The notes beneath the pieces were generated by a model. That model was not told where the DNA came from. It did not search any database and saw only the letters and a list, made by a program, of their open reading frames with translations. A stretch of DNA of 22,723 nucleotides from Macrocybe gigantea (lineage: Eukaryota > Basidiomycota > Agaricomycetes > Agaricales > Callistosporiaceae), in NCBI GenBank assembly GCA_011319805.1, contig SJRY01000243.1, positions 1 through 22,723 of the forward strand. The letters are read 5' to 3'. Numbering within the stretch: the first letter of the stretch is position 1; each line of letters opens with the position of its first letter. The position numbers and the translations under genes are program-made. This document shows, one piece after another, positions 9,724 to 18,901 of this stretch.

Positions 9724-10845
9724 TGATGAGCGCTCCGCACCGCTGACTGCCGATAAGTCCTAATTTGGTAATCCCGCCCCCGCATTCGAAATCATACCAC
9801 TACTCGGCCCCCTCAGCATGATACCGCAGTCCAGTCGCTGACTTCTCGTTCGAGTACTCGGGATGTCGACAACTCCGTGAGGCTTCCATTCCAGGTCCCT
9901 GACACTTCGCCAAACGCATCGCACACGTACATTCCGGACATTCTGCGCTTCCTATACCGCCCAATCCGGTCAGGCAGTCTTATTCCTATATGCCTCCCCC
10001 GATTTCCAGATCCCGATATGGCAAGACTACTACCATTTTCGATATCGCACCGCCTCACGCCTTCCCGCGTTCCCGACACTGCCTCGCCGCAGTACATTCG
10101 AAACAAGGGATTTCGAGCGCGCTACCATTTCATCCACTCTCATTTCAAATTCATGACTCATATTTCACTGATACATTCTACGTTCCTTAGATTATTTTCA
10201 CGTTCCATTCTACGACGCATGGCACCGGTTTCGGGATGTTCTTTTACCTACTGTTTCACCTTTATGTTCAGATTTCGAACGGACTTACATCTCCCCGACG
10301 TTTCAGCCACTAAACGACCCTTTCGAAATCATACGATACGTTCTCTCATTCGGTTTCAACTTCGCCGGTTATTCCGATACCGAAATCTTCTCATCTATAA
10401 AAACCCATGTACTTGGCATTTGTAACATATAGAAAAAGTTACCGTCTCAGTCCTTCAGCAGTCTCGCAGTCTACGACTCGTGTGGAGTCCTTGTGTTATC
10501 CGATCTCAAAGTGTCGCGCTCGCGTGGAGCCACCGTACTCAGTCTCGAAATCAGTGTCTCTGGCTTCGCGTGGAAGTCATTATCATCGAAACCCTTCCGA
10601 AACCCTCACTGAAGCCCTCGATATCGCGCGGGAATTCAGCTAAGTCTAACAGCCTTGTTTCGAAAACCCCGAAACCGCTCGAAACCATCCATATTCACTT
10701 CGTTCCATTCCCCCTTTCACGCTACAGTCCCTCGGGTTACTCTGTGACTTGAACAGCTCGTAGTTTATACAGCCTCGGATAGGGACTGACGCTTCCTTCA
10801 TTCCACCTTGTTGGTTTGTAGGTTAGTGCTACCCGATAGTTATCA
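9724..10845 (+). repeat. 5' LTR of the gypsy element
   Basis: The left border is where Plavaka similarity ends; the right border is fixed by a primer-binding-like site three bases on. The termini TGAT and ATCA form a short inverted repeat, as LTRs do. A TATA box sits at 10396. Several frames inside are open for over 150 codons, but they do not look like protein and are probably chance. No second copy of this LTR is in the window, so the borders are inferred, not proved by comparison. Confidence 0.6.
10396..10402 (+). promoter_or_regulatory. TATA box of the LTR promoter
   Basis: TATAAAA lies about 450 bp before the LTR end, in the part expected to be U3. It would drive the element's genomic RNA rightwards into gag. 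It is the only clean TATAAAA box I noticed in the LTR. Confidence 0.5.
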
Positions 10846-10848
10846 TTT

Positions 10849-10866
10849 TGGAGCCCACCGCGAGGG
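10849..10866 (+). other. Probable primer-binding site
   Basis: TGGAGCCCACCGCGAGGG starts with the TGG that pairs with a tRNA CCA end, three bases after the LTR. It would match a tRNA ending GGTGGGCU-CCA. A U discriminator base is typical of tRNA-Cys, so that tRNA is my guess; the organism's own tRNAs would have to be compared. Confidence 0.45.
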
Positions 10867-11258
10867 GCTAGTTCAAGATTTCAAGTAACCCCAACCGCCA
10901 ATCTTCTACCTCGTCCACTGTTACCTCCCGCGCCCAGGCAGCCGCTCGCAGGAGACAAACCCCGGGTCCCCGAAATCTCCGTCGATCACCTGTTCCGCGC
11001 TCCCGAGCACCCTCTCCTGAACTCCTTATCTCTCTTCCCGACTCGCTACCTTCATCTCCCGAACCCTTATCCCCAGCCTCAGTCAAACAAGAAACGGATT
11101 CCGATCTAGAACTCCTTTCAGACCCGCTTTCGACACTAGACTCAAGTCCCATCCTTATCAATCCAACTCCATCACAGTCCCCTCCTGAAAGAACCCCTTC
11201 CCGAAATATCCAACAACTCCGTGATCTCCGACAATCAGTTCGAAATCTGTTATCCAGC

Positions 11259-12857
11259 ATGTCTAACAATGAAACCAACAATCCCGCGTCCGGCGCTGGT
11301 GTCGGTGACCCCGCTCCCGCACGGCTAGTAACTATGCCAGCTCGTGGCCACTCCACAGCTCCACGTTTCGATCCCGCGCAGCCCCGTGAGCTCTCCCGAT
11401 ACTTCAGAGAACTCGACCACCTCTTCAGTGATGCCGGAGTCACGGGTGACGCGCAGAAGAAGGAGTATGCCATTCGTTATCCCGACTTTGCGACCTCCGA
11501 GCTTTGGGAAAGCCTCCCGGAGTTCCAAGGTCGCCCTTATGCCGACTTCCGAGATGCCATTCAGCGTCTCTACCCCGGAGCTGAAGACAAACATCGCTAT
11601 AACATGGGCGATTTAGACCGGCTCATTGGCGAAACCAGTCGCCTCGGCATCAGGACCCACGAGCAGCTCGCGGAATATTACCGCAAATTTTACACTATCA
11701 CGAAGTATCTAGTTGACAAAGAAGAGATGTCGGCCAAAGAGCAAGCTAGGGCCTACGAACGCGCGTTCCCCACGGATTTACAAGCCAAAGTCCGAGATCG
11801 CCTCGAAGTCAAGTTCCCGGATTACGATCCCTATTTCACCCACTCGCTTGTCGATATACAAGATGCCGCAGCCTACGTTTTTAAACGGGAAGAACAGCCC
11901 GGAGCTTCGTCGGTCCGTTACCAGTCCATAGCCCCCGCAACCCGAAGTACTTCAGCCGCTCCAGAAACCTCTGTAAAACAGGAGGACCTTAACACCATCC
12001 TTGCGAGTATGACTCAAAACATCACAACCGGGATCAGCGACGTTCTCGTCAAGTTTATGCAGGCACAAGCCAATACTGGAGGCTTCCGACCCCGGGCTCC
12101 CGGAAACCGTCCCGAGGGCTGTCATTTCTGTGGTAAACCCGATTGTCGCATTAGGGACTGTGAGACGGCCGAGAATTATATCCGAGAAGGCCTTATCCGC
12201 CGTGATTTCAATGGGCGAATCACACTCCCGACACAGGCCGAAATTCCGAGAGCTATTCGAGGTGCCACTATGCAGGAACGTGTCAACGAATATTATAGGC
12301 AGTATCCTAACGAGCGACCACGCGGAATTATTACCTCCAATGCAGACACCACCGGCCAAATGCTCCTTTCCGTCGCAACTTATAACCCTACAGAGAATCC
12401 CATAGTCCCGAGCGACTCCACCTATGCTTATGCCGTAAATCCCGCGGCCAGTACCCAGGTCAACGACTGCCTGTCTGATATCCAAGAACGTATCCGTCAG
12501 CTAAATCTCGAAGCCCAAGTCCTCGCCAACCGCCGCACCGTTATGGATCATGTCGAAATCACCCGCAGAGGGCCGCCTCGCGCAAACCGCCGAGTCAATC
12601 CCGAAACTCCTGTAGTTGCTTCTTCACCTCGAAATCCAGAACCATCCCCAGGTCAGCCACAGAATCCCGAGGCCAGTACTTCGGCATCAAAAGGTAAAGA
12701 AAAGGAAGTATCCCCAGCTCCTTCATCGCAGACTCTTCCGAGAATACCCAGGCCGAAACCATCCGTCACGAGGGACCCATCCATCCCTTCCGCGATGTTC
12801 CTGAAGTTCGTTACGCTCCTCCCACCACTCGAAACTTTGCAGCTCCCGCCCCAGTAG
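11259..12857 (+). CDS. gag: Gag-like protein of the gypsy element
   Basis: The 532-codon frame holds a capsid-like helical region (about residues 30-215; e.g. RYFRELDHLFSDAGV, RLGIRTHEQLAEYYRKF) and one zinc knuckle near residues 288-301. The knuckle reads CHFCGKPDCRIRDC, that is CX2CX4CX4C, with Cys where retroviral knuckles have His. It is followed by NYIREGLIRRDFNGRITLP, typical of this family. The last 40 or so codons (from about 12740) look out of frame: the family-like sequence continues one frame back. The frame is also open 387 bases upstream of the ATG to a stop at 10869, rich in Ser and Pro, so the true N-terminus may be longer or arise from a non-AUG start. Gag coats the element RNA in cytoplasmic particles. 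Confidence 0.85.
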   Translation: MSNNETNNPASGAGVGDPAPARLVTMPARGHSTAPRFDPAQPRELSRYFRELDHLFSDAGVTGDAQKKEYAIRYPDFATSELWESLPEFQGRPYADFRDAIQRLYPGAEDKHRYNMGDLDRLIGETSRLGIRTHEQLAEYYRKFYTITKYLVDKEEMSAKEQARAYERAFPTDLQAKVRDRLEVKFPDYDPYFTHSLVDIQDAAAYVFKREEQPGASSVRYQSIAPATRSTSAAPETSVKQEDLNTILASMTQNITTGISDVLVKFMQAQANTGGFRPRAPGNRPEGCHFCGKPDCRIRDCETAENYIREGLIRRDFNGRITLPTQAEIPRAIRGATMQERVNEYYRQYPNERPRGIITSNADTTGQMLLSVATYNPTENPIVPSDSTYAYAVNPAASTQVNDCLSDIQERIRQLNLEAQVLANRRTVMDHVEITRRGPPRANRRVNPETPVVASSPRNPEPSPGQPQNPEASTSASKGKEKEVSPAPSSQTLPRIPRPKPSVTRDPSIPSAMFLKFVTLLPPLETLQLPPQ

Positions 12858-13792
12858 CCAAACCAACTAACAAGGACCCCTCGAAACAACCCGCCTACAA
12901 GAACGTTTTCCCCGTCGTCGATAAGAAGCATGCAGATGAAATCTTCGAAACCGTTTTGAAAGGCACCACTCAAATCTCCAACGAGGCCCTCCTTTCCCTT
13001 TCCCCCGAAATCAGATCGAAGATGCGCGAGCTTGTCACTCCAAAACGGGTAGCTAACGAGACCAACCCCATCGCAGTCATGTCCCAGGAGTACAGCATTC
13101 CCGAACCTGTGTTTCGAGCTACCATCGAAGAAATCCCCGACGAAGATACCACCCCGTCGAAATCAATCAACCTTAACGAACTCCCTTTCGGCATCGCAGA
13201 TTCCAACGCCGCTACATATGGACAAGCCGCGCCACCGAGGGGCGCTACCATCATCGAAGACCCGATTTCAACCTACATTTCGAGCATGAGCCGTGACCAG
13301 ATCGATCCCGAACGCCTCATCGTAGCCAAAGAGAGTCATGCCCTTCGCTCTATCACATGTCTCATCGATCATCAAGACTATGTTGAATGTGTCGTTGATC
13401 CCGGATCCCAAATTATAGCCATGTCTGATGCAGTATGTCACAAGCTCGGGATCGCCTATGACCCTACCGTCCGCCTCGATATGCAGTCAGCCAATGGCGA
13501 AATTGACAAATCGCTTGGATTATCCCGAAACATCCCGGTTACTATCAACGAAATCACCCTCTACGCCCAAATCCATGTATTACCTAACCCCGCCTATGAT
13601 ATCCTCCTCGGTCGCCCCTTTGACGTCTTAACCGAATCTCTCGTCAAGAACTACCGGAACGAGGATCAAACCATCACAATACACGATCCCAACACCAACA
13701 GACGTACTACGATCCCGACTCAGCCCCGTGGCAAACCGAAATACATGATGCCAGGAAAGAAGACGGCTGCAGTGGATTTTTTTCGCAGATAG
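12698..13792 (+). CDS. Retropepsin-like protease region of the gypsy element
   Basis: This frame lies -1 to gag and overlaps it by 160 bases. It first carries a linker (HPFRDVPEVRYAPPTTRNF), then a conserved helical piece (LLSLSPEIRSKMRELVTPKR). The protease follows: DYVECVVDPGSQIIAMSD around 13380-13430 holds the active-site Asp in a D-P-G context, and DILLGRPF near 13600 is the second conserved loop. DPG in place of DSG/DTG is, as I recall, usual in this fungal family. The enzyme would cut the Gag-Pol polyprotein. No ATG marks a start, so expression needs frameshifting from gag or a lost base. The frame ends TAG at 13790-13792, just after a T7 run. Confidence 0.8.
   Translation, partial: RKGSIPSSFIADSSENTQAETIRHEGPIHPFRDVPEVRYAPPTTRNFAAPAPVAKPTNKDPSKQPAYKNVFPVVDKKHADEIFETVLKGTTQISNEALLSLSPEIRSKMRELVTPKRVANETNPIAVMSQEYSIPEPVFRATIEEIPDEDTTPSKSINLNELPFGIADSNAATYGQAAPPRGATIIEDPISTYISSMSRDQIDPERLIVAKESHALRSITCLIDHQDYVECVVDPGSQIIAMSDAVCHKLGIAYDPTVRLDMQSANGEIDKSLGLSRNIPVTINEITLYAQIHVLPNPAYDILLGRPFDVLTESLVKNYRNEDQTITIHDPNTNRRTTIPTQPRGKPKYMMPGKKTAAVDFFRR
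13777..13783 (+). promoter_or_regulatory. Possible -1 ribosomal slippery heptamer (T TTT TTT)
   Basis: Seven T's sit in exact X XXY YYZ register with the protease frame (GAT TTT TTT CGC AGA TAG). A -1 slip here moves ribosomes into the RT frame, three codons before the protease stop. The downstream reading (QIEDTLADGDYAFVVSSDK) resembles family protein. A lost T from a T8 run would give the same picture. I did not find a clear pseudoknot by eye. Confidence 0.5.
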
Positions 13793-16020
13793 AGGACACG
13801 TTAGCTGACGGCGATTACGCTTTCGTTGTTTCCTCGGACAAAACTCAAGACAATTTGGACCTTCGCCTCGATTACTACGCCCAGGTTCCTGCTCCCAATC
13901 CCGTCTCTAATTCCGCTCCCGATACGTCCATTTCAAATTATCTTTCATCCTTATATCTTTCGGCCTGTGATATTTCCATTTCCCCGATTTCAGCTTTACT
14001 GTACGAGTCTAGTGGTCGTCCAACACGACCTCAGACGCAATTTCAGAGTGGTTTCAACACCACGAACACTTCCTCTTCCGATTTTGTTTATTTATATGAT
14101 GTGACCAGGTGCGCTCCCGAACTTTCTAGACATACCCCTCCCGAATCGCGCGATACGTTCGCGAAACGTAAATACAAGCCCGTCGCCCTCAAAGTCCGTT
14201 CCGTCGTTGCCCCACTTCCCGATAATGGCAAATTTCGAATCCTCCGCGAAATCCGCGGAGACCCGCTTGCCAGTATGCCGAAACTATCCCCAAATCCCCC
14301 TCCTTTTATCCCGACCGGTCGCTATACCGAGGATCGTCGAAATCTCGTCGACAAGGCCCATCCCGAAGGCTTCCTTTGGCCAGAAGAACGAAGACTGATG
14401 CACCACTTTATGTGCCTCCAGAACGGCGCCTTCGCTTGGACCGACCAAGAGCGCGGTCGATTTCGAGAAGACTTTTTCCCTGCCGTCGAAATCCCTGTCA
14501 TTCAGCACAAGCCTTGGATTCACAAGAACATCCCGATACCTCCTGGTATTTATGATGAAATTTGTCAGCTCATTCGTCGAAAGATCGATGCCGGTGTCTA
14601 TGAGCCCTCGAATTCCTCCTACCGCTCCCGGTGGTTCACAGTCGTCAAGAAAGATGGCAAGTCGCTTCGCATCGTCCACTCCCTCGAGCCGCTAAACAAA
14701 GTCACCATCCGTCATTCCGGAGTTACCCCGGTCCCTGATCACTTAGCAGAACAATTTGGTGGCCGCCCCTGTGGTGCGATGCTTGACCTCTATGTTGGCT
14801 ACGATGAACGACTCCTCGCTGAAAACTCTCGGGATCTCACTACGTTCCAGACCCCTTTTGGCGCTATGCGACTTGTTACGCTCCCGATGGGCTGGACCAA
14901 TTCCGTTCCTATATTCCATGATGATGTAACTTTCATCCTACAAGACGAGATACCGCATCTTACCATCCCCTATATCGATGATGTCCCCGTGAAAGGCCCA
15001 GATTCCGAATATCGACGTCCCGATAACAGTTTCGAAACCATTCCACAGAATCCCGGCATCCGTCGCTTCGTTTGGGAACACTTTTGCAATCTGAACCGTG
15101 TTGTCCAGCGCATGAAGTATTCTGGAGGCACCTTTTCTGGCACAAAGCTCACGCTCTGTAGTCCCGAAATCACAGTTCTTGGACACCGTTGTACGCCTAA
15201 AGGTCGTCTTCCTGATGAATCCCGAGTTGTCGCAATCAAAACTTGGAAACCGTGCCGAGACCTCTCAGACGTTCGCGCCTTCCTCGGAACGATTGGTGTC
15301 ATGCGTATCTTCATTCGAAATTTCGCTCATCGCACTGACGCCTTAGTCCGCCTTACGCGGAAGAATGTAGACTACGTCTTCGGTCAGGAGCAACTCGACG
15401 CACAGGAAGACCTGAAACAAGCCCTTATCACTTCTCCAGCTCTCCGACCCCTCGACTACAAGTCAGAAGCCCCCATTATCCTCGCCGTCGATACCTCCTA
15501 CATCGCAGTCGGTTACTTCCTTTGCCAATGCGACCCCGATAACCCTCGAATCCGATATTATAACCGTTTCGGATCCATCACACTGAACGATCGCGAACGT
15601 CGCTTCTCACAACCGAAACTCGAAATCTATGGCTTATTCCGATCGGTCCGTGCAGTACGCATGTACATCATTGGTGTACGAAACCTCGTTGTCGAAGTCG
15701 ATGCCCGCTACATCAAAGGCATGCTAAACAATCCCGATATAGTCCCCTCTGCCAGTATCAATCGATGGATCCTGACGATCCTGACATTCCACTTCACACT
15801 TGTTCATGTTCCTGGCTCTAGTCACGGTCCTGATGGTCTTTCCCGCCGACCAGGCGATAGTGTTGCCGCGGCTCCAACTCGGAACCGACTAAGAACCGGA
15901 GCCGAGTTGGGGCCAAGCCGAAGCCGAGCCGGATCGGCAATAACCGCTAACGTCGGCTCAGGGGAACCGAACAGCCGCGGCTCGTTTGCCAAGTCGGTTG
16001 GAGTCGACTACAGCCGCTGA
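13783..16020 (+). CDS. pol: Reverse transcriptase and RNase H of the gypsy element
   Basis: The frame is -1 to the protease frame and has no ATG at its head. The RT domain begins around 14500, with RSRWFTVVKKDGKSLRIVHS, then motif A LDLYVGYDERLL, SRDLTTFQTPFGAMRL, PMGWTNSVPIFHDDV and the catalytic YIDD (about 14971). Thumb and connection include RAFLGTIGVMRIFIRNFAHR. RNase H follows with its acidic residues in AVDTSYIAVG, KLEIYGLF, VEVDARYIKG and GPDGLSRR. It would copy the element RNA into DNA within particles. About 50 codons after GPDGLSRR are unrelated tail, read from the GC-rich scrap next to it, ending at TGA 16018-16020. Integrase is absent. No internal stop or frame break was found over some 745 codons. 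Confidence 0.9.
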   Translation, partial: SQIEDTLADGDYAFVVSSDKTQDNLDLRLDYYAQVPAPNPVSNSAPDTSISNYLSSLYLSACDISISPISALLYESSGRPTRPQTQFQSGFNTTNTSSSDFVYLYDVTRCAPELSRHTPPESRDTFAKRKYKPVALKVRSVVAPLPDNGKFRILREIRGDPLASMPKLSPNPPPFIPTGRYTEDRRNLVDKAHPEGFLWPEERRLMHHFMCLQNGAFAWTDQERGRFREDFFPAVEIPVIQHKPWIHKNIPIPPGIYDEICQLIRRKIDAGVYEPSNSSYRSRWFTVVKKDGKSLRIVHSLEPLNKVTIRHSGVTPVPDHLAEQFGGRPCGAMLDLYVGYDERLLAENSRDLTTFQTPFGAMRLVTLPMGWTNSVPIFHDDVTFILQDEIPHLTIPYIDDVPVKGPDSEYRRPDNSFETIPQNPGIRRFVWEHFCNLNRVVQRMKYSGGTFSGTKLTLCSPEITVLGHRCTPKGRLPDESRVVAIKTWKPCRDLSDVRAFLGTIGVMRIFIRNFAHRTDALVRLTRKNVDYVFGQEQLDAQEDLKQALITSPALRPLDYKSEAPIILAVDTSYIAVGYFLCQCDPDNPRIRYYNRFGSITLNDRERRFSQPKLEIYGLFRSVRAVRMYIIGVRNLVVEVDARYIKGMLNNPDIVPSASINRWILTILTFHFTLVHVPGSSHGPDGLSRRPGDSVAAAPTRNRLRTGAELGPSRSRAGSAITANVGSGEPNSRGSFAKSVGVDYSR
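15865..16017. repeat. GC-rich scrap with imperfect terminal inverted repeats
   Basis: The ends GCCGCGGCTCCAACTCGGAA (15865) and GTCGGTTGGAGTCGACTAC, continuing into AGCCGC (15993-16017), are imperfect inverted copies. GCCGCGGCTC occurs again at 15974-15983. The inside is full of AGCCGA, AACCG and CGGCT words unlike the gypsy element. It sits just where the element breaks off, so it may be a small non-autonomous element or a junk join formed by the deletion. Confidence 0.4.
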
Positions 16021-16155
16021 ACTGATGGAGCTGGGCATTCCAGAGAAGAAAAAGTAAAAATGCACATTAGATTACGTGTATACTTCCAAGAATTATGGTA
16101 ATACTAAATGTCGTGGTATCGTAGTCCTAGAAATTAGATGTAGTATTGACAGCTA

Positions 16156-18661
16156 TTATTTGGCACGTAACTTTCGAGCTTCGGTGCGCATTGCCTGCAT
16201 AAGTCCATCGTTAATCTTTTTTTGCTCTGGCGTCTCGTAACCCTGGCATAAGTCCGCAGAAGTCAACTCGACTATCTCTCCTGACAGGCTGTCCTCGCCG
16301 CTCTCGTCTCGGTTCATGACGGCGCACCGGATGATTGCCGTGTCATCATCATACCGGTGATGGATGCGACGCACGTATTTACCTCGGTGCTCGCCTCTCA
16401 CGACCACTAAAAGACCGTTGTCGCGAGTTGGATGAGCCGGTTCAACCGTAACCCATTGCGTTGGGATATTTTCCGACGTTTTGTAGTGCTGGTGTCGCAG
16501 AGAGACATTGCCGTTTTCATCGGATACAATCGAGATTGCCAGCTTCTTGTTGTATCCGCCGCCGTTCACCTTGACCCGTACCATACGACCGACAAGACGT
16601 GGATCGAGCAAAAAATGCTGCGCCTCGGATTGTTGGCTTGTGGAACTGGGATGCAGGCTGGGAGCAGGTTGTCGCGGAGTCAGTGCAGGGAGAGGTGAAT
16701 AGGGCATCCACGCGCTGGGATTCCAGGCTGGGCTCGACAAGCCAAAGTTTGGCATCGGTGTTTGACCACCTGTCATCCCAAGTGTGGGTGGGGCCAGTGA
16801 ATGAGAAGAGCTTGATGCCTCGGGGTGATTGCGAGGCTTAAATCGAGGATTGCCATGTGGAAGGCAGGTGAAAAGTTTTTGACCGGACCTGTTAGATTCG
16901 AATCAGCAAGGACTTATGCCAATGCAACCAGAACTTACGGTGGATCAACCACGTCGTCATAATCGAACATGTAGTTTTGAAATGGGGCGGCGGGATTGAA
17001 GCGCAGAAGTTGGACAACTAATTTGATGCCGCTTGCAGTAGATTCATCGCATATGACGTCCTGGACCATAGCGCGAGCGCCCTTCATGGAGTGGTGCTGC
17101 TTCGTTATCAACACCTCACGTCCCCTCCATGGAATGTACTCTCGGTCCTGCGTCGTTTCGCGCGGCGGTGGCGGGTTTAGCAGATTTTCTGGCTCAATAA
17201 TCCTTAGGCAATTGATGTGCATGGAATACGACTGGGAAAGATATCAGAAATAGTGATAGAAATATCGCAGGCGTCCTTACAACTAAGTTGCTCCCCATGG
17301 ATTGTGCCAGGCCATCCGGCTGCTCAAGAAGGTGCACAGTTGTATCAACCACGCCCACGACCCACGCCTTTTGGCCTATACGTGGTCCGCCCGTCATTTC
17401 AACGAAATTTCCTGCCACAATCGCTTTGCGAAGATCACGCCAGGGAACGTTGACCAAGCCCTCCCCATTTTCCAAATCTACTTCAACGCCATTCTCAGAA
17501 AGAGAGCGAATAGTTCCTCGCTTGCCTGAGGATGTGACGTCGACAATTTCCTGCTCTGCAAATTTCCACTCTGCGGGACATATGAACTTGGCAGTCTGGA
17601 CCGCCGGATGACCGCTGACATGGTATGTCAGAAACGCCTCACTGGACAAGTGAACGTCAGCACGAGTCACGGAATGAGAGTCGAAGTCCTTCAACAGGAG
17701 TCCGTGTTCCAAATTCACACCACAAAGCTGGAATACTTGATCCTCCTCCATGTGCCTGAGCCGAAGGTGTAAGCGTTCGGGGAGAGCGGAGGGATCGAAT
17801 AGCTTGGGGACGGGAGGAATAGTTGATCGTTTCCTCTTCTTCGGGTGGGGCGGATCGTTGAAAGTCAGGCGAGGTATCAGCAAGACACCTACGAAGGGGC
17901 CGGCACAGTTGCGGATTAAGCCTACGTCGCCCTTGTACCGGCCCCGGAGAACCCTCACCCATGACCCGACTGTAGGAGTATCCACAGGCTCCAATACCGT
18001 CAAGGTCCGCTGCCAATCCTTTACGTCGATCTGCTTTGCGTTGATTTCCAGGGTACGATGAGAAACACCTGGGATTATTTTGAGGAGCTGGCGGAGGGCT
18101 TGATTCATCGTTGCTTCTACATAGATGGAGCCGCGAGGTAGACCCCTATGGAAAGCAGCACGGAGTTGATGCTCAGGTTTGGCTGCCAGGAATAACGACA
18201 TCAACGCCTGATCCTCCACGCCAATCTACACAGAGAACGTTAGTAGCCATCGAAATGCTTAAGGTCCACTTACGCGGCAAGGAATACGCCATAATGGATA
18301 GTCATCGTCTTTCAATATGCCCTCCAACGGAACGCCCACACTGATTTCTTCGTCCAGCGGACACAGAGACGTATTTCGAGGTTGATGCGCGTACTGTGCG
18401 ATGCGCGACAGCAGGCTTTCAAAGCCGTCCTCGTTTTCATTGTCCTCCGGTAACCGGCGTGCGGAGGGACCAGTTTGCACATCAGGGATCGTATCGTCTA
18501 TGAAGTCGTCTGGAGATAGAATAGTTATCTTGTGTCATTTCACAGAGTCAGTCCAGCTCACCAAGATCGTCCTCCTCCTCATCATCACTGTCATTTTGGT
18601 CGTCCACCTCCGCCTCAACGTCGAAGAATCGTAAAGCTGCGTCTGAAACGTATCGGGGCAT
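16156..18661 (-). CDS. Spt5-like NGN/KOW protein, copy 2 (intact)
   Basis: Coding exons (minus): 18661-18562, 18509-18274, 18225-17281, 17231-16939, 16888-16156; total 2307 bases, 768 residues, all phases consistent, no internal stop. Order: MPRYVSDAA and an acidic stretch (about 1-120); NGN domain (AAKPEHQLRAAF, GSIYVEATMNQALRQLL); KOW (GRYKGDVGLI); basic linker KKRKRSTIPP; KOW (GPRIGQKAWVVGVV); KOW-like part around REYIPWRGREVLI; the Spt5 C-terminal-repeat-like TPMPNFGLSSPAWNPSAW; a last KOW (GEHRGKYVRRIHHRY); and a helical end. Introns are 48-52 bp; that at 18226-18273 has a CTAAC branch site. Canonical fungal Spt5 is longer with more KOWs, so this is an accessory paralogue, not the essential factor. 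Known Spt5 partners are Spt4 and RNA polymerase II; any role here is inference. Confidence 0.85.
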
Positions 18662-18901
18662 TGCGGCAACTTTGAGTGCGGCGTAGAGGCTAAGAATCAT
18701 TATCAGCATCCTGCCGCACGAAACCGATGGGTAAAACGACGGCAATGATCATTGCGAACGACGCGTACGTCGTGCAATGACTGATTTCACGCGTTCTTCT
18801 TTGCCTTTCATTTTTTTTCTCACTCATTTTCATTGCAATAACTATTTACTGACTACTAGAACGAACGTTGACTTACCGGGAGTGGACGACCACACCACGA
18901 A
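18662..18901 (-). promoter_or_regulatory. Spliced non-coding leader of Spt5-like copy 2
   Basis: Donor CTCCCG|GTAAGT (intron base one at 18876) and acceptor ATTCTTAG (18690) give a 187-bp leader intron. The exon then runs 28 bases to the ATG at 18661. Both splice sites and the flanking words match copy 1. The upstream exon joins the hairpin that starts at 18902. RNA reads across the junction would confirm it. Confidence 0.6.

Larger units (their letters stand above)
9724..15860 (+). mobile_element. Truncated Ty3/gypsy LTR retrotransposon
   Basis: In order: a 1.1-kb LTR, a primer-binding site, gag, protease, and RT with RNase H. Protein order and motifs fit a family of gypsy elements common in basidiomycetes. 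Integrase and the 3' LTR are missing: homology stops a few codons after the RNase H motif GPDGLSRR, around 15858. The element is inserted into the Plavaka gene in the same orientation. Without the 3' end, no target-site duplication can be checked; the five bases before the LTR are GACGG. It cannot transpose by itself. Confidence 0.85.

Noticed and set aside
9877..10425. 182-codon plus-strand frame within the LTR
   Set aside because: Composition is biased and unlike any protein I know; the stretch is better explained as LTR U3 with a TATA box near its end.
10868..11473. 201-codon minus-strand frame opposite gag
   Set aside because: It mirrors the Ser/Pro-rich codons of the gag strand and crosses the gag start; no motif supports it.
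16021..16155. 3' LTR of the gypsy element
   Set aside because: No similarity to 9724-10845 could be seen, and there is no polypurine tract or ATCA end at a fitting position.
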